Source: Geobacillus icigianus (GTDB lineage: Bacteria; Bacillota; Bacilli; Bacillales; Anoxybacillaceae). Taken from it: DNA of 64,000 nt. Made by a program: the position numbers and the translations under genes. Under the pieces are notes generated by a model that saw only the letters and a list, made by a program, of their open reading frames with translations, was not told where the DNA came from and searched no databases. Positions 20,947-31,493 of this stretch are shown here, piece after piece; positions within the stretch are counted from its first letter, which is position 1, and every line of letters starts with the position of its first letter. The stretch is from NCBI RefSeq assembly GCF_000750005.1, contig NZ_JPYA01000186.1:62001-126000 (forward strand), in the 5' to 3' direction.

Positions 20947-22098
20947 ATGAATACGCAACTGCTTGAGGCGTTAGCCGACCTGATGCGGGAAAAAGGCATC
21001 AGCCAAGAAGTCATCGTGGAAGCGATCGAAGCGGCGATCGTTTCGGCATACAAGCGCAATTTCGGCCAAGCGCAAAACGTGCGCGTCGACTTCAACATGG
21101 ACACCGGCACGATCCGCGTGCTCGCGCGCAAGGACGTCGTCGAAGAAGTGACCGACCCGCGCCTCGAAATTTCGCTTGAAGAAGCGCAGCGAATCAATCC
21201 GAACTATCAGATCGGCGACGTCGTCGAACTGGAAGTGACGCCGCGCGATTTCGGGCGCATCGCGGCGCAGACGGCGAAGCAAGTCGTCACCCAGCGCGTG
21301 CGCGAAGCGGAGCGGAGCATTATTTACGCCGAGTTCGTCGACCGCGAGGAAGATATTATGACCGGCATCGTTCAGCGCATCGATCCGCGCTTTGTCTACG
21401 TCAGCCTTGGCAAAGCGGAGGCGCTTCTGCCGGCAAACGAACAAATGCCGAACGAAACGTACAAGCCGCACGATCGGCTGAAAGTCTACATTACCAAAGT
21501 GGAAAAAACGACAAAAGGGCCGCAAATTTTCGTTTCTCGCACTCATCCGGGCTTGCTGAAGCGGCTGTTTGAGCTGGAAGTGCCGGAAATTTACGACGGC
21601 ACGGTCGAAATTAAGTCCATCGCCCGCGAAGCTGGCGACCGGTCAAAAATTTCCGTTCATTCCGACAACCCGGAGGTCGACCCGGTGGGCGCCTGCGTCG
21701 GGCCGAAGGGGCAGCGCGTCCAAGCGGTCGTTGATGAACTGAACGGGGAAAAAATTGATATCGTCCGCTGGTCGGCGGACCCGGTTGAGTTTGTCGCCAA
21801 CGCCCTCAGCCCGGCGAAAGTGCTGCGCGTCATCGTGAACGAGGAACAAAAGGCGACGACCGTCGTCGTTCCCGACTACCAGCTGTCGCTCGCCATCGGC
21901 AAGCGCGGGCAAAACGCCCGGCTGGCAGCGAAATTAACCGGCTGGAAAATCGATATTAAAAGCGAATCAGAAGCGCGGGAAATGGGCATTGACCCATATG
22001 CGCCATCCACTTCGCTTGATTTCAGCGGCGCGGCGGCTGATAATGAACATAGTGAGGAAAGCGGCCAACCGTTCACTGAACCGGCAGACATCGAGTGA
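20947..22098 (+). CDS. nusA: Transcription termination/antitermination factor NusA
   Basis: 383 residues, the length of the Gram-positive form, which lacks the acidic C-terminal repeats of E. coli NusA. N-terminal RNA-polymerase-binding domain ([20 protein letters not shown]), S1 domain near residues 135-200 ([19 protein letters not shown]), then two KH domains ([40 protein letters not shown]). It enhances pausing and intrinsic termination and joins rRNA antitermination. Starts 25 bases after rimP. Confidence 0.97.
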   Translation: MNTQLLEALADLMREKGISQEVIVEAIEAAIVSAYKRNFGQAQNVRVDFNMDTGTIRVLARKDVVEEVTDPRLEISLEEAQRINPNYQIGDVVELEVTPRDFGRIAAQTAKQVVTQRVREAERSIIYAEFVDREEDIMTGIVQRIDPRFVYVSLGKAEALLPANEQMPNETYKPHDRLKVYITKVEKTTKGPQIFVSRTHPGLLKRLFELEVPEIYDGTVEIKSIAREAGDRSKISVHSDNPEVDPVGACVGPKGQRVQAVVDELNGEKIDIVRWSADPVEFVANALSPAKVLRVIVNEEQKATTVVVPDYQLSLAIGKRGQNARLAAKLTGWKIDIKSESEAREMGIDPYAPSTSLDFSGAAADNEHSEESGQPFTEPADIE

Positions 22099-22110
22099 GG
22101 GGGAATGGAG

Positions 22111-22401
22111 ATGGCAGCGCAAAAGAAAATTCCGTTACGCAAATGCGTCGTCACCGGAGAGATGAAACCGAAACGGGAAATGGTGCGCATCGTCCGCTCC
22201 AAAGACGGGGAGGTGTCGATCGACCCGACCGGCAAGAAGGCGGGGCGCGGCGCATACATGACGTTGGATCCGGAATGCATTTTGCTGGCCAAAAAGAAAA
22301 ACATTTTGGCCCGCCATTTAAAGGCCGAAATTGCGGAAACGCTGTATGACGAGCTGCTCGCGTTGGCGGAAAAGGAGAAGCGCACGGGCCATGAACAATA
22401 G
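22111..22401 (+). CDS. rnpM: YlxR family protein, RNase P modulator RnpM
   Basis: 96 residues from the ATG at 22111, which is correctly spaced from GAGGGGG; the ATG at 22105 is too close to it. Family hallmarks: [33 protein letters not shown], and the C-terminal [10 protein letters not shown]. YlxR/RnpM proteins bind RNA; in B. subtilis RnpM is reported to associate with RNase P RNA and dampen its activity. It overlaps the next gene by 11 bases. The older name is ylxR. Confidence 0.92.
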   Translation: MAAQKKIPLRKCVVTGEMKPKREMVRIVRSKDGEVSIDPTGKKAGRGAYMTLDPECILLAKKKNILARHLKAEIAETLYDELLALAEKEKRTGHEQ

Positions 22402-22699
22402 CCGCTGGGCATCGCTGCTAGGGCTGGCGCAGCGGGCCGGAAAAGTCGTTTCCGGCGAAGGGCTTGTCGTCAAAGAAGTGCAGCGGGGCAAAGCGCAGCT
22501 CGTTTTATTGTCCGAAGACGCATCGGTCAATACGGAAAAAAAAGTGACCGACAAGTGCGCGTTTTATGGCGTTCCGCTTTGCAAAGTGCCGGACCGCTAT
22601 ACGCTTGGCGGGGCGATCGGCAAAGACGCCCGCGTCGTCGTCGCCGTCACCGATGAAGGGTTCGCGCGTCAACTGCTGACGATGCTCGACCGATCTTAA
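22391..22699 (+). CDS. ylxQ: YlxQ, L7Ae-family RNA-binding protein
   Basis: 102 residues starting at the ATG at 22391, inside the end of rnpM. The L7Ae/L30e-like fold is shown by [40 protein letters not shown] and [16 protein letters not shown]. Related proteins (YbxF, YlxQ) bind kink-turn RNA; the cellular target of YlxQ is not settled. Conserved gene order nusA-ylxR-ylxQ-infB. The frame extends upstream to 22331 without a ribosome site. Confidence 0.92.
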   Translation: MNNSRWASLLGLAQRAGKVVSGEGLVVKEVQRGKAQLVLLSEDASVNTEKKVTDKCAFYGVPLCKVPDRYTLGGAIGKDARVVVAVTDEGFARQLLTMLDRS

Positions 22700-22712
22700 T
22701 GGGGGTGAATGT

Positions 22713-24950
22713 ATGTCCAAAATGCGTGTCTACGAATACGCCAAAAAACAAAACGTGCCTAGCAAGGACGTTATCCATAAATTGAAAGAAATGAACATTG
22801 AAGTGAACAATCATATGACCATGCTCGAGGCCGATGTCGTCGAAAAGCTCGATCATCAATACCGCCCGAACACGGGGAAAAAAGACGGGCGAAAAGAGGA
22901 AAAGAAAGGGAAAAAGCCGGAGAAGACGGAGAAGCCGAAGCGGCCGACGCCGGCGAAAGCGACCGATTTTGCTGATGAAGAGCTGTTTGACGATGGAAAA
23001 GAAGCGGCGAAAAGCAAGCCGGTGAAGAAAAAAGGTGCGCCAAAAGGGAAGGAAACGAAAAAAACCGAAGCCCAGCAGCAGGAGAAAAAGCTGCTCCAAG
23101 CGGCGAAAAAGAAAGGCAAAGGGCCGGCCAAAGGGAAAAAACAAGCCGCCCCGGCCGCGAAGCAGCCGCCGCAGCCGGCGAAAAAAGAAAAAGAGCTGCC
23201 GAAAAAAATTACGTTCGAAGGTTCGCTGACGGTAGCCGAGCTGGCGAAAAAATTGGGCCGCGAGCCGTCGGAAATCATTAAAAAGCTGTTTATGCTCGGC
23301 GTGATGGCGACCATCAACCAAGATTTAGACAAGGACGCGATCGAACTGATCTGCTCCGATTACGGCGTCGAAGTCGAAGAAAAAGTGACGATCGATGAAA
23401 CGAACTTCGAAACGATCGAGATTGTCGACGCGCCGGAAGATCTCGTGGAACGGCCGCCGGTCGTGACGATCATGGGGCACGTCGACCACGGAAAAACGAC
23501 GCTGCTCGATGCGATCCGCCATTCGAAAGTGACGGAGCAAGAAGCGGGCGGCATTACCCAGCACATCGGGGCGTACCAAGTGACCGTCAACGACAAAAAA
23601 ATTACGTTCCTCGATACGCCGGGGCATGAGGCGTTTACGACGATGCGGGCGCGCGGCGCGCAAGTGACGGATATCGTCATTCTTGTTGTCGCTGCCGATG
23701 ATGGGGTCATGCCGCAAACGGTCGAAGCGATCAACCACGCCAAGGCCGCCAACGTGCCGATCATCGTCGCCATCAACAAAATGGATAAACCGGAAGCCAA
23801 TCCAGACCGCGTCATGCAAGAGCTGATGGAATACAACCTCGTTCCGGAAGAATGGGGCGGGGATACGATTTTCTGCAAGTTGTCGGCGAAAACGAAAGAA
23901 GGCATTGACCACTTGCTTGAGATGATTTTGCTCGTCAGCGAAATGGAAGAATTAAAAGCGAACCCGAACCGGCGCGCCATCGGTACGGTGATTGAAGCGA
24001 AGCTTGACAAAGGGCGCGGCCCGGTGGCGACGCTGTTGATCCAAACCGGAACGCTTCGCATCGGCGATCCGATCGTCGTCGGCACGACGTACGGGCGCGT
24101 GCGCGCGATGGTGAACGACAGCGGCCGGCGCGTCAAAGAGGCGGGGCCATCGATGCCGGTCGAAATCACCGGTCTGCATGATGTGCCGCAAGCCGGCGAC
24201 CGCTTTATGGTGTTTGAAGATGAGAAAAAAGCGCGGCAAATCGCCGAAGTGCGGGCGCAGCGGCAGCTGCAGGAGCAGCGGAGCGTCAAAACGCGCATCA
24301 GCTTGGACGATCTGTTTGAGCAAATTAAGCAAGGCGAAATGAAAGAGCTGAACTTGATCGTCAAGGCCGACGTCCAAGGATCGGTTGAAGCGCTTGTCGC
24401 CGCCTTGCAAAAAATCGACGTCGAAGGCGTGCGGGTGAAAATCATCCACGCTGCCGTTGGCGCCATCACCGAATCGGACATTTCGTTGGCGACGGCTTCA
24501 AACGCCATCGTCATCGGCTTTAACGTCCGTCCGGACGCCAACGCGAAGCGCGCCGCCGAATCGGAAAAAGTGGACATCCGCCTCCACCGCATCATTTACA
24601 ACGTCATCGAGGAAATTGAGGCGGCCATGAAAGGAATGCTCGATCCGGAATACGAAGAAAAAGTGATCGGCCAAGCGGAAGTGCGGCAAACGTTTAAGGT
24701 GTCGAAAGTCGGCACGATCGCCGGCTGCTACGTCACCGACGGCAAAATCACTCGCGACAGCAAAGTGCGCCTCATTCGCCAAGGCATCGTCGTCTATGAA
24801 GGGGAAATCGATTCGCTCAAGCGGTACAAAGACGACGTGCGCGAAGTGGCGCAAGGCTATGAGTGCGGCGTGACGATCAAAAACTTCAACGATATTAAAG
24901 AAGGGGACGTCATCGAGGCGTACGTTATGCAGGAAGTGGCTCGGGCATGA
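22713..24950 (+). CDS. infB: Translation initiation factor IF-2
   Basis: 745 residues. N-terminal IF2N module ([20 protein letters not shown]), then a low-complexity Lys/Ala/Glu/Pro linker (about residues 50-165), a second IF2N module, and the GTPase domain with G1 GHVDHGKT (near residue 255), G3 DTPGHEAF and G4 NKMD. Domains II-IV follow and the C2 domain binds fMet-tRNA. It brings initiator tRNA to the 30S subunit. No internal alternative start is assigned, though several ATG/GTG codons follow the linker. Confidence 0.98.
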   Translation: MSKMRVYEYAKKQNVPSKDVIHKLKEMNIEVNNHMTMLEADVVEKLDHQYRPNTGKKDGRKEEKKGKKPEKTEKPKRPTPAKATDFADEELFDDGKEAAKSKPVKKKGAPKGKETKKTEAQQQEKKLLQAAKKKGKGPAKGKKQAAPAAKQPPQPAKKEKELPKKITFEGSLTVAELAKKLGREPSEIIKKLFMLGVMATINQDLDKDAIELICSDYGVEVEEKVTIDETNFETIEIVDAPEDLVERPPVVTIMGHVDHGKTTLLDAIRHSKVTEQEAGGITQHIGAYQVTVNDKKITFLDTPGHEAFTTMRARGAQVTDIVILVVAADDGVMPQTVEAINHAKAANVPIIVAINKMDKPEANPDRVMQELMEYNLVPEEWGGDTIFCKLSAKTKEGIDHLLEMILLVSEMEELKANPNRRAIGTVIEAKLDKGRGPVATLLIQTGTLRIGDPIVVGTTYGRVRAMVNDSGRRVKEAGPSMPVEITGLHDVPQAGDRFMVFEDEKKARQIAEVRAQRQLQEQRSVKTRISLDDLFEQIKQGEMKELNLIVKADVQGSVEALVAALQKIDVEGVRVKIIHAAVGAITESDISLATASNAIVIGFNVRPDANAKRAAESEKVDIRLHRIIYNVIEEIEAAMKGMLDPEYEEKVIGQAEVRQTFKVSKVGTIAGCYVTDGKITRDSKVRLIRQGIVVYEGEIDSLKRYKDDVREVAQGYECGVTIKNFNDIKEGDVIEAYVMQEVARA

Positions 24951-25225
24951 TCGGATTCGCCGCGTGCGAGTGCCTGATCTACAACGCCCGGTCGCTGAAG
25001 GACAAACGAGCCGTCTTGCAGCGGGTGCTGACGAGAATTCGGCAACGGTACAACGTGTCGGTGGCGGAAATCGATCATCAAGAAGCGTGGCAGCGGGCGA
25101 AAATCGGCCTCGTTGCCATCGCGTCCAGCCGCCGCGCTGCCGAACGGGAGCTCGAACGGGCGTTGGCGTTGCTCGATTCGTTTCCCGAGTTGGAGCGGGC
25201 GGCGACAGTATTCGAGTGGCTGTGA
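24947..25225 (+). CDS. ylxP: YlxP, DUF503 family protein
   Basis: 92 residues; its ATG overlaps the infB stop (ATGA). DUF503 features: [20 protein letters not shown], then [40 protein letters not shown] and a C-terminal helix. The family has a ferredoxin-like fold with no firm molecular role; it is nearly always found between infB and rbfA, which suggests a part in 30S biogenesis or initiation. Function is inference. Confidence 0.9.
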   Translation: MIGFAACECLIYNARSLKDKRAVLQRVLTRIRQRYNVSVAEIDHQEAWQRAKIGLVAIASSRRAAERELERALALLDSFPELERAATVFEWL

Positions 25226-25237
25226 TCGAGGTGATGG

Positions 25238-25612
25238 ATGATGAATATACGGGCAACTCGCGTGGGCGAGCAGATGAAAAAAGAGCTGAGCGACATTATC
25301 GGTCGCAAGCTGAAAGACCCGCGCATCGGCTTTGTGACGGTGACCGATGTGCGCGTGACGGGCGATTTGCAGCAGGCCAAAGTGTACATCAGCATCTTGG
25401 GCGATGACAAACAGCGGGAAGAGACGCTGAAGGCGCTGGAAAAAGCAAAAGGGTTTATCCGCTCGGAAATCGGGCAGCGCATCCGCCTGCGCAAAACGCC
25501 GGACATTTTATTTGAAATCGACGAAACGATCGAATACGGAAGCCGCATTGAGCAGCTGATCCGGCAACTTTCGGACAGCAAGGAAGCTGACGAGAATGCG
25601 GATAAGCAGTAG
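25238..25612 (+). CDS. rbfA: Ribosome-binding factor A
   Basis: 124 residues. KH-like fold of Rbf[71 protein letters not shown] and [14 protein letters not shown]. It binds the 30S subunit near the 16S 5' end and is needed for late maturation, especially in the cold. Starts at tandem ATGs (25238, 25241) after GAGGTG. A dispersed repeat begins immediately after its stop. Confidence 0.95.
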   Translation: MMNIRATRVGEQMKKELSDIIGRKLKDPRIGFVTVTDVRVTGDLQQAKVYISILGDDKQREETLKALEKAKGFIRSEIGQRIRLRKTPDILFEIDETIEYGSRIEQLIRQLSDSKEADENADKQ

Positions 25613-25613
25613 C

Positions 25614-25737
25614 AAGGGGGCTGACCGAAAAGGTTGGCTGCCTTCAAGATCGGCACGACCGATCGTGCGGCAGAAGCAGTCAGCACGTATATAGAGAAAT
25701 AAAAGAGAGGATCCCGATCCTTTTGGGACACCCTCTT
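25614..25737 (+). repeat. Dispersed repeat, copy 1 (rbfA-truB gap)
   Basis: About 124 bases that are roughly 85% identical (by eye) to the reverse complement of 61927-62050. Shared blocks include AAAAGGTTG, CCTTCAAGATC, GTGCGGCAGAAGCAGTC, ACGTATAT and a terminal hairpin containing TCCCGATCCTTT and GGGACACCCTC. It fills most of the gap between rbfA and truB. The hairpin arm here is imperfect (GAGAGGATCCC against GGGACACCCTC). Confidence 0.85.
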
Positions 25738-25824
25738 TGCCGCGCTTTATCCGCAAACGAGGACGAAAAGCGGCAGCGGACGTTCCTTTTCATTTGCGAG
25801 TATGGAAACAGAAAGGGTGCGCCG

Positions 25825-26736
25825 ATGGACGGGGTATTGCTGCTCCATAAACCGAAAGGAATGACATCGCATGACTGTGTGGCGAGCGTGCGCCGCCTGC
25901 TCGGCGTCAAAAAAGCGGGGCACACCGGTACGTTGGATCCGAACGTGTCCGGCGTGCTGCCCATTTGCCTTGGCAAGGCGACGCGCATCGCTGAATTTTT
26001 AACCGGTGCGACGAAAACGTACGAAGGAGAAGTGACGCTTGGCGCCGCGACGACAACGGAAGACGCCGACGGCGACATCATCGCCGCCCGCCCGATCGAG
26101 CGGGCGATCGCGCGCGCGGAGATCGAAGCGGTGCTGGACAGCTTGACTGGCGAAATAGAGCAAACGCCGCCGATGTACTCCGCGGTGAAAGTGGGCGGCA
26201 AAAAACTATATGAATACGCGCGCGCCGGCCTCGAAGTGGAGCGTCCGGTGCGGCGCGTGACGATTTATGAGCTGAAGCTGCTCGATGAGCGTGAGCAGTT
26301 CACCGGGGAAACGGTGTCGTTCCGCTTTCGCGTCACATGCAGCAAAGGCACGTATGTCCGTACGCTTGCGGTGACGATCGGCGAGCGGCTCGGCTACCCG
26401 GCGCACATGTCCGATCTGGTCCGGACGGCCTCGGGGCCGTTTCGGCTTGAGGAGTGCGTGACGTTGGCGGAGCTTGCCCGGCGAGCGGCTGACGGAACGG
26501 CCGCTTCCCTCATCATTCCGATTGAGCGAGCGCTCTTTCATTTGCCGAAATATCAAATCAATGATAAAGTAGCAGAGAAAGTAAAGAACGGGGCGCTGCT
26601 TCGCCTTCCCGCATTTTTCGAGCAGGTTGATGGACCGATTGTGCTCGTTTCGCCTGAGCGGGAAGCGCTGGCTCTGTACGTCAAGCACCCGACGCGCCCC
26701 GGCTTGATGAAGCCGCTCAAAGTGTTTCGTTCATGA
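25825..26736 (+). CDS. truB: tRNA pseudouridine-55 synthase TruB
   Basis: 303 residues from the ATG at 25825, preceded by AAAGGGTG. Catalytic aspartate D38 lies in GHTGTLDPNVSGVLPI; other family blocks are LLLHKPKGMTSHD, PPMYSAVKVGGKKLYEYARA and CSKGTYVRTLAVTIGERLGY. It converts U55 of tRNA to pseudouridine. The frame is open to 25723, but this part lies mostly in the dispersed-repeat and intergenic sequence and has no ribosome site, so the longer form is rejected. Confidence 0.96.
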   Translation: MDGVLLLHKPKGMTSHDCVASVRRLLGVKKAGHTGTLDPNVSGVLPICLGKATRIAEFLTGATKTYEGEVTLGAATTTEDADGDIIAARPIERAIARAEIEAVLDSLTGEIEQTPPMYSAVKVGGKKLYEYARAGLEVERPVRRVTIYELKLLDEREQFTGETVSFRFRVTCSKGTYVRTLAVTIGERLGYPAHMSDLVRTASGPFRLEECVTLAELARRAADGTAASLIIPIERALFHLPKYQINDKVAEKVKNGALLRLPAFFEQVDGPIVLVSPEREALALYVKHPTRPGLMKPLKVFRS

Positions 26737-26774
26737 AAAAGGCGCGGCGGAAACAAAGAAGGTGGGTTATCGAT

Positions 26775-27755
26775 ATGGAAACGCTGTTTCTTTCACATCC
26801 GCATCAGCTCGAACGGCAAGCGCTCCCCCCTGCCGTGATGGCGCTCGGGTATTTTGACGGCATCCACCTCGGCCACCAAAAAGTGATCAAAACGGCGGTC
26901 GAGGCTGCCAAGGAGCGCGGGTACGAAAGCGCGGTGATGACGTTCCATCCCCATCCGTCCGTCGTGCTCGGCAAACAGCCTGAACTTCGCGCCATCACGC
27001 CGCTTGGCAAAAAAGAGCGGCTCATTGCATCACTTGGCGTCGATCGGCTGTACGTGGTCGAATTTACGCCGACGTTTGCCGCCTTGGCGCCGGAGCAATT
27101 TGTCGACGAGTATTTGGACGGACTGCATGTCAAGCACGTGGTCGCCGGCTTTGACTTCACTTACGGGCGGTTCGGAAAAGGAACGATGGAGACGATGCCA
27201 ACCCACGCCCGCGGCCGATTTGGGCAGACGGTCATTCCGAAACTCGTCGTCGATGGGGAAAAGGTAAGTTCCACCCGCGTGCGGAAGCTGCTTGAAAGCG
27301 GGGACGTGGATCAACTTCCCCGCCTGCTCGGCCGCTTTTATGATCTCGAGGGAACGGTCGTGGCCGGGGAGCGGCGCGGGCGGACGATCGGCTTCCCGAC
27401 CGCGAACATCGCCTTAAACGGCGATTATATTTTGCCGGCAGTCGGCGTCTATGCCGTCAAGGTGACCGTCAATGGCAATGAGTATGAAGGGGTGGCGAAC
27501 GTCGGATATAAACCGACGTTTCATGCGGCGCGCGAAGGGCTGCCGACGATCGAAGTGCATTTGTTCCATTTTTCCGGCGATCTTTATGGACAAACGCTCG
27601 TCGTCGAATGGCACCGCCGGCTGCGGAGCGAACGGAAATTTGCCAGCGTTGACGAACTGGCCGCGCAAATCGCCCGCGACAAGGAGGAGGCGGAGCAGTA
27701 TTTCCGGCGCTTCAATGAAAAGACTTGCATTTTGCCGGAAAAAGAGGTATTCTAA
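26775..27755 (+). CDS. ribF: Bifunctional riboflavin kinase / FAD synthetase
   Basis: 326 residues from the ATG at 26775, eight bases after GAAGGTGG. The N-terminal FMN adenylyltransferase half has the nucleotidyltransferase motif GYFDGIHLGHQKVI; SSTRVRKLLESGDV marks its end. The C-terminal riboflavin kinase half has GERRGRTIGFPTANIAL, GVYAVKV, and TIEVHLFHFSGDLYGQ. It converts riboflavin to FMN and FAD. In B. subtilis this gene is called ribC. The rpsO promoter lies within its last codons. Confidence 0.96.
   Translation: METLFLSHPHQLERQALPPAVMALGYFDGIHLGHQKVIKTAVEAAKERGYESAVMTFHPHPSVVLGKQPELRAITPLGKKERLIASLGVDRLYVVEFTPTFAALAPEQFVDEYLDGLHVKHVVAGFDFTYGRFGKGTMETMPTHARGRFGQTVIPKLVVDGEKVSSTRVRKLLESGDVDQLPRLLGRFYDLEGTVVAGERRGRTIGFPTANIALNGDYILPAVGVYAVKVTVNGNEYEGVANVGYKPTFHAAREGLPTIEVHLFHFSGDLYGQTLVVEWHRRLRSERKFASVDELAAQIARDKEEAEQYFRRFNEKTCILPEKEVF
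27725..27753 (+). promoter_or_regulatory. Sigma-A promoter of rpsO
   Basis: TTGCAT (27725-27730), a 17-base spacer and TATTCT (27748-27753), located at the very end of ribF. It would give a leader of about 80 bases that contains the S15-type structure. Confidence 0.7.
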
Positions 27756-27766
27756 TCAGTGTATGT

Positions 27767-27842
27767 GAACCGTTGCTTGGCTAGGCGAGTCACCGACGCC
27801 CGCTCGGCAACCGGGGATTTCAAGCTAGGGAGGTGAACGAGG
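27767..27842 (+). promoter_or_regulatory. S15 autoregulatory leader of rpsO
   Basis: A compact fold is visible: CCGTTGC (27770-27776) pairs with GCAAC(C)GG (27807-27814), enclosing further short pairings (GGCG/CGCC, CGAG/CTCG), just before the ribosome site GGGAGGTGA. S15 leaders of this kind in Geobacillus are known to bind S15 and repress translation. The pairing shown here is read by eye. Confidence 0.7.
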
Positions 27843-28112
27843 ATGGCATTGACGCAAGAACGTAAACGCGAAATCATCGAGCAATTTAAAATCCACGAGA
27901 ACGACACCGGTTCTCCGGAAGTGCAAATTGCGATTTTGACGGAGCAAATCAATACGTTGAACGAGCATTTGCGCGTCCATAAAAAAGACCATCATTCACG
28001 GCGCGGCCTGCTGAAAATGGTTGGGAAACGCCGCAATCTATTGACCTACTTGCGCAACAAAGATGTGACGCGCTACCGTGAATTGATTGAGAAACTTGGA
28101 TTACGTCGATAA
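27843..28112 (+). CDS. rpsO: Ribosomal protein S15
   Basis: 89 residues, the exact family length. Diagnostic text: [60 protein letters not shown] and [20 protein letters not shown]. It binds the 16S three-way junction and starts assembly of the central domain of the 30S subunit. It has its own promoter, leader and terminator, so it is a single-gene transcript in addition to any read-through from ribF. Confidence 0.98.
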   Translation: MALTQERKREIIEQFKIHENDTGSPEVQIAILTEQINTLNEHLRVHKKDHHSRRGLLKMVGKRRNLLTYLRNKDVTRYRELIEKLGLRR

Positions 28113-28138
28113 AAAAGCGGGAGCATTCCCGCTTTTTT
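28111..28138 (+). terminator. Rho-independent terminator after rpsO
   Basis: AAAAAAGCGGGA-GCAT-TCCCGCTTTTTT, a near-perfect hairpin flanked by A and T runs, overlapping the rpsO stop codon. Likely bidirectional in form. Confidence 0.9.
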
Positions 28139-28253
28139 GCTAGTTTGCAGGCGGGATTGACACGGCGATGATAACAATGACGCCGATTCGTCCATACTAA
28201 TCATCAGCGGCATCCATCATTTCATTTGTACATAGAGAGGAGTACTCGTCTGT

Positions 28254-30422
28254 ATGGAACAAGAGAAACGCGTGTTTTCCATCGAGGTGGCTGGGCGCCC
28301 GCTCATAATCGAGACCGGCGAACTGGCGAAACAGGCGAACGGCGCGGCGCTCGTCCGCTATGGCGACACGGTTGTGCTGAGCACGGCCACCGCATCGCGG
28401 GAAGCGAAAAGCGTCGACTTTTTCCCGCTGACCGTCAACTATGAGGAGCGGCTGTACGCCGTCGGGAAAATTCCCGGGGGGTTTATTAAGCGCGAAGGCC
28501 GGCCGAGCGAAAAAGCGATTTTGGTGAGCCGGTTGATCGACCGCCCGATTCGCCCGCTCTTTGCCGAAGGGTTTCGCAATGAAGTGCAGGTCGTCTCCAT
28601 GGTCATGAGCGTTGACCAAGACTGCGCGCCAGAAGTGGCCGCCTTAATCGGTTCCTCGCTGGCGCTGACGATTTCCGACATTCCGTTTGAAGGACCGATC
28701 GCCGGCGTGATCGTCGGCCGCGTCGACGGCCAGTTTGTCATCAACCCGACGGTCGAACAAATGGAAAAAAGCGATCTGCATCTCGTTGTCGCCGGCACGA
28801 AAGACGCGATCAACATGGTGGAAGCCGGCGCGGACGAAGTGCCGGAAGAAGTGATGCTCGAAGCGATTATGTTCGGCCATGAGGAAGTGAAGCGGCTCAT
28901 CGCCTTCCAAGAGGAAATCGCCGCCCAAGTCGGCAAAGAGAAAATGGAAGTCGTCCTGTATGAGCCGGATCCAGCGTTGGAGGCGGAAATTCGCCAGCTT
29001 GCGGAAGCCGATATTAAAAAGGCGGTGCAAGTGCCGGAAAAATTGGCGCGCGATGCGGCCATTGAAGACGTGAAAGCGGGCGTCATCGCCAAATACGAGG
29101 CGGAAGAAGCGGATGAAGAGAAGTTGAAGCAAGTGCAGGAAATTTTGCACAAGCTCGTGAAAGAGGAAGTGCGCCGTCTGATCACGGTGGACAAAATTCG
29201 TCCGGACGGGCGCAAAGTCGATGAAATTCGCCCGCTCTCGTCGGCGGTCGGCGTCCTGCCGCGCACGCACGGCTCCGGTCTGTTTACGCGCGGGCAAACG
29301 CAAGTGTTAAGCGTCTGTACGCTTGGGGCGCTCGGCGATGTGCAAATTTTGGACGGGCTTGATTTGGAAGAATCGAAGCGGTTTATGCACCACTACAACT
29401 TCCCGCCGTTTTCCGTCGGGGAAACGGGGCCGATGCGCGGGCCGGGGCGGCGTGAAATCGGACACGGGGCGCTTGGCGAGCGGGCGCTTGAGCCGGTCGT
29501 GCCGTCGGAGCGGGAGTTTCCGTATACGATCCGCCTCGTTTCCGAAGTGTTGGAGTCGAACGGCTCGACCTCGCAAGCGAGCATTTGCGCCAGCACGCTG
29601 GCGATGATGGACGCCGGGGTGCCGATTAAAGCGCCGGTCGCCGGCATCGCCATGGGATTGGTGAAAAACGGCGATCATTACACGATTTTGACCGACATCC
29701 AAGGCATTGAAGACCATCTTGGCGATATGGACTTTAAAGTCGCCGGCACGAGAAAAGGCGTCACCGCCCTGCAGATGGACATTAAAATTAAAGGACTGAC
29801 GCGCGACATTTTGGAAGAAGCACTCATGCAAGCGCGCAAAGGGCGGCTGGAGATTTTGGACCATATGATGCAGACGCTCAGCGAACCGCGCAAAGAGCTG
29901 TCCCAATATGCGCCGAAAATTTTGATCATGCACATCAATCCGGACAAAATCCGCGAGGTGATCGGACCAAGCGGCAAGCAGATCAACAAAATCATCGACG
30001 AGACCGGCGTCAAAATCGACATCGAACAAGACGGCACGATTTTCATCTCGTCGGTCGACGAAGCGGCCAACCAAAAAGCGAAGCAAATCATCGAAGACAT
30101 CGTCCGCGAAGTCGAAGTCGGCCAAGTGTATTTAGGCAAAGTGAAGCGGATCGAAAAATTCGGCGCCTTTGTTGAACTGTTCAACGGCAAAGACGGGCTT
30201 GTCCACATTTCCGAACTGGCCGAAGAACGGGTCGGCAAAGTCGAAGACGTCGTTTCGATCGGCGATGAAATTTTAGTCAAAGTCACAGAAATCGATAAAC
30301 AAGGACGCGTCAACCTGTCGCGCAAAGCGGTGTTGCGCGACGCCCGCGGCATCGGCCAGGCGCCGAAAGAGACGCGGGAAAAACGGGGAAGACGGCCGGA
30401 GCGCCACCGCATGAAGCCTTAG
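28254..30422 (+). CDS. pnp: Polynucleotide phosphorylase
   Basis: 722 residues. Two RNase PH-like domains (first from [16 protein letters not shown]; second with [20 protein letters not shown] and the active-site region [20 protein letters not shown]) flank an all-helical domain. A KH domain ([20 protein letters not shown]) begins near residue 562 and an S1 domain ([20 protein letters not shown]) near residue 622. It degrades RNA 3' to 5' using phosphate and is a partner of RNase Y, also encoded in this window. Starts at the ATG at 28254 after AGAGAGGAG. Confidence 0.98.
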   Translation: MEQEKRVFSIEVAGRPLIIETGELAKQANGAALVRYGDTVVLSTATASREAKSVDFFPLTVNYEERLYAVGKIPGGFIKREGRPSEKAILVSRLIDRPIRPLFAEGFRNEVQVVSMVMSVDQDCAPEVAALIGSSLALTISDIPFEGPIAGVIVGRVDGQFVINPTVEQMEKSDLHLVVAGTKDAINMVEAGADEVPEEVMLEAIMFGHEEVKRLIAFQEEIAAQVGKEKMEVVLYEPDPALEAEIRQLAEADIKKAVQVPEKLARDAAIEDVKAGVIAKYEAEEADEEKLKQVQEILHKLVKEEVRRLITVDKIRPDGRKVDEIRPLSSAVGVLPRTHGSGLFTRGQTQVLSVCTLGALGDVQILDGLDLEESKRFMHHYNFPPFSVGETGPMRGPGRREIGHGALGERALEPVVPSEREFPYTIRLVSEVLESNGSTSQASICASTLAMMDAGVPIKAPVAGIAMGLVKNGDHYTILTDIQGIEDHLGDMDFKVAGTRKGVTALQMDIKIKGLTRDILEEALMQARKGRLEILDHMMQTLSEPRKELSQYAPKILIMHINPDKIREVIGPSGKQINKIIDETGVKIDIEQDGTIFISSVDEAANQKAKQIIEDIVREVEVGQVYLGKVKRIEKFGAFVELFNGKDGLVHISELAEERVGKVEDVVSIGDEILVKVTEIDKQGRVNLSRKAVLRDARGIGQAPKETREKRGRRPERHRMKP

Positions 30423-30509
30423 GAATTTGTTTCTTAAGGCTCTTTTGTTATGTTCTACACTGTCCCCCGCCCACATATTTTGTAGTAATGAAAAAGGAGG
30501 GGGACAAGG

Positions 30510-31493
30510 GTGAACAACGCATCCATCCGCTATATGGCGCTGGCGGTCATGTTGCTTGCCGCCTGGATGGCCGTGCATTGGCCGCCGGTCGGCAACTATG
30601 TCGAGAGCTGGCGTCCGGCGGACACAACGGCGATGAAAAAGGAGCGCGACAAGCTGTATGAAACGATCGTCAAGCAGGCGAAGCAGTACGAAATTCCCGC
30701 CCAAGATGCGGTCATTGATAAAGTGTGGAAGGCGACGCCCGGGTATAACGGTCTGGCCGTCGATATTGACGCTTCCTATCAAAACATGAAAAAAACAGGA
30801 ACATTCGATGAGCGCAAGCTTGTGTTCCGCCAAGTGCCGCCGCGCGTTCATTTGGACGATTTGCCACCGGCGCCGATCTACCGCGGCCATCCCGACAAAC
30901 CGATGGTGGCGCTGACGGTCAATGTCGCTTGGGGGGAAGAATACCTTCCTGACATGCTCGAGACGCTGAAAAAGCATCAGGTGAAGGCAACGTTCTTTTT
31001 GGAAGGGCAATGGGTAAAAAAACATCCAGAGATGGCAAAAATGATCGCAGATGCCGGCCATGAGATCGGCAACCATTCCTACAGCCATCCTGATATGAAA
31101 ATGCTCAGCGGCGACGACATTCGCCGCGAGCTCAAGAAAACGAACGAAGTGATCGAAGCGGCGACCGCGGTCCAATGCAAGTGGTTTGCTCCGCCAAGCG
31201 GCAGCTATCGCGACGAGGTCGTCGAGATCGCCGCGGAACTTGGCATGAAAACGATTCTATGGAGCGTCGATACAATTGATTGGCAAAAACCAGCCCCATC
31301 TGTTATAGTGAAACGGGTGGCAGCGAACATCCATCCCGGCGCCATCGTGTTAATGCATCCGACGATGCCGACGGCGGCGCTTGATGAGCTGATCGTCTCA
31401 ATCAAACGCCAAGGTTACGCGTTAGGCAGCTTGACGGCCTTATTCGATGAGAAAAGACTGGCAAACAAACAGGAGGAACATGGAGTTGATTAA
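30510..31493 (+). CDS. ylxY: YlxY, polysaccharide deacetylase family protein
   Basis: 327 residues from a GTG after AAAGGAGGGGG. An uncleaved-looking N-terminal membrane anchor (YMALAVMLLAAWMAVHW) is followed by about 100 residues and then a NodB-type domain from residue ~130. Metal-binding HxxxH is present (GNHSYSHPDM) and so are FAPPSGSYRDEV and WSVDTIDW. The usual first motif TFDDGP is replaced here by TVNVAWGEE, so the general base and one metal ligand are missing. It may be a weak or non-catalytic member; in sporulating bacilli relatives act on cortex peptidoglycan. Role not established. Confidence 0.85.
   Translation: MNNASIRYMALAVMLLAAWMAVHWPPVGNYVESWRPADTTAMKKERDKLYETIVKQAKQYEIPAQDAVIDKVWKATPGYNGLAVDIDASYQNMKKTGTFDERKLVFRQVPPRVHLDDLPPAPIYRGHPDKPMVALTVNVAWGEEYLPDMLETLKKHQVKATFFLEGQWVKKHPEMAKMIADAGHEIGNHSYSHPDMKMLSGDDIRRELKKTNEVIEAATAVQCKWFAPPSGSYRDEVVEIAAELGMKTILWSVDTIDWQKPAPSVIVKRVAANIHPGAIVLMHPTMPTAALDELIVSIKRQGYALGSLTALFDEKRLANKQEEHGVD

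Noticed and set aside
23360..24595. 411-codon minus-strand open frame within infB
   Set aside because: Same cause: shadow of infB codon bias, low-complexity Ser/Arg/Ile composition, no family features.
25078..25731. Minus-strand frame over rbfA and the dispersed repeat as a gene
   Set aside because: The N-terminal part resembles the frame over repeat copy 2, but beyond the repeat it is antisense to rbfA and ylxP. The similarity is explained by the repeated DNA.
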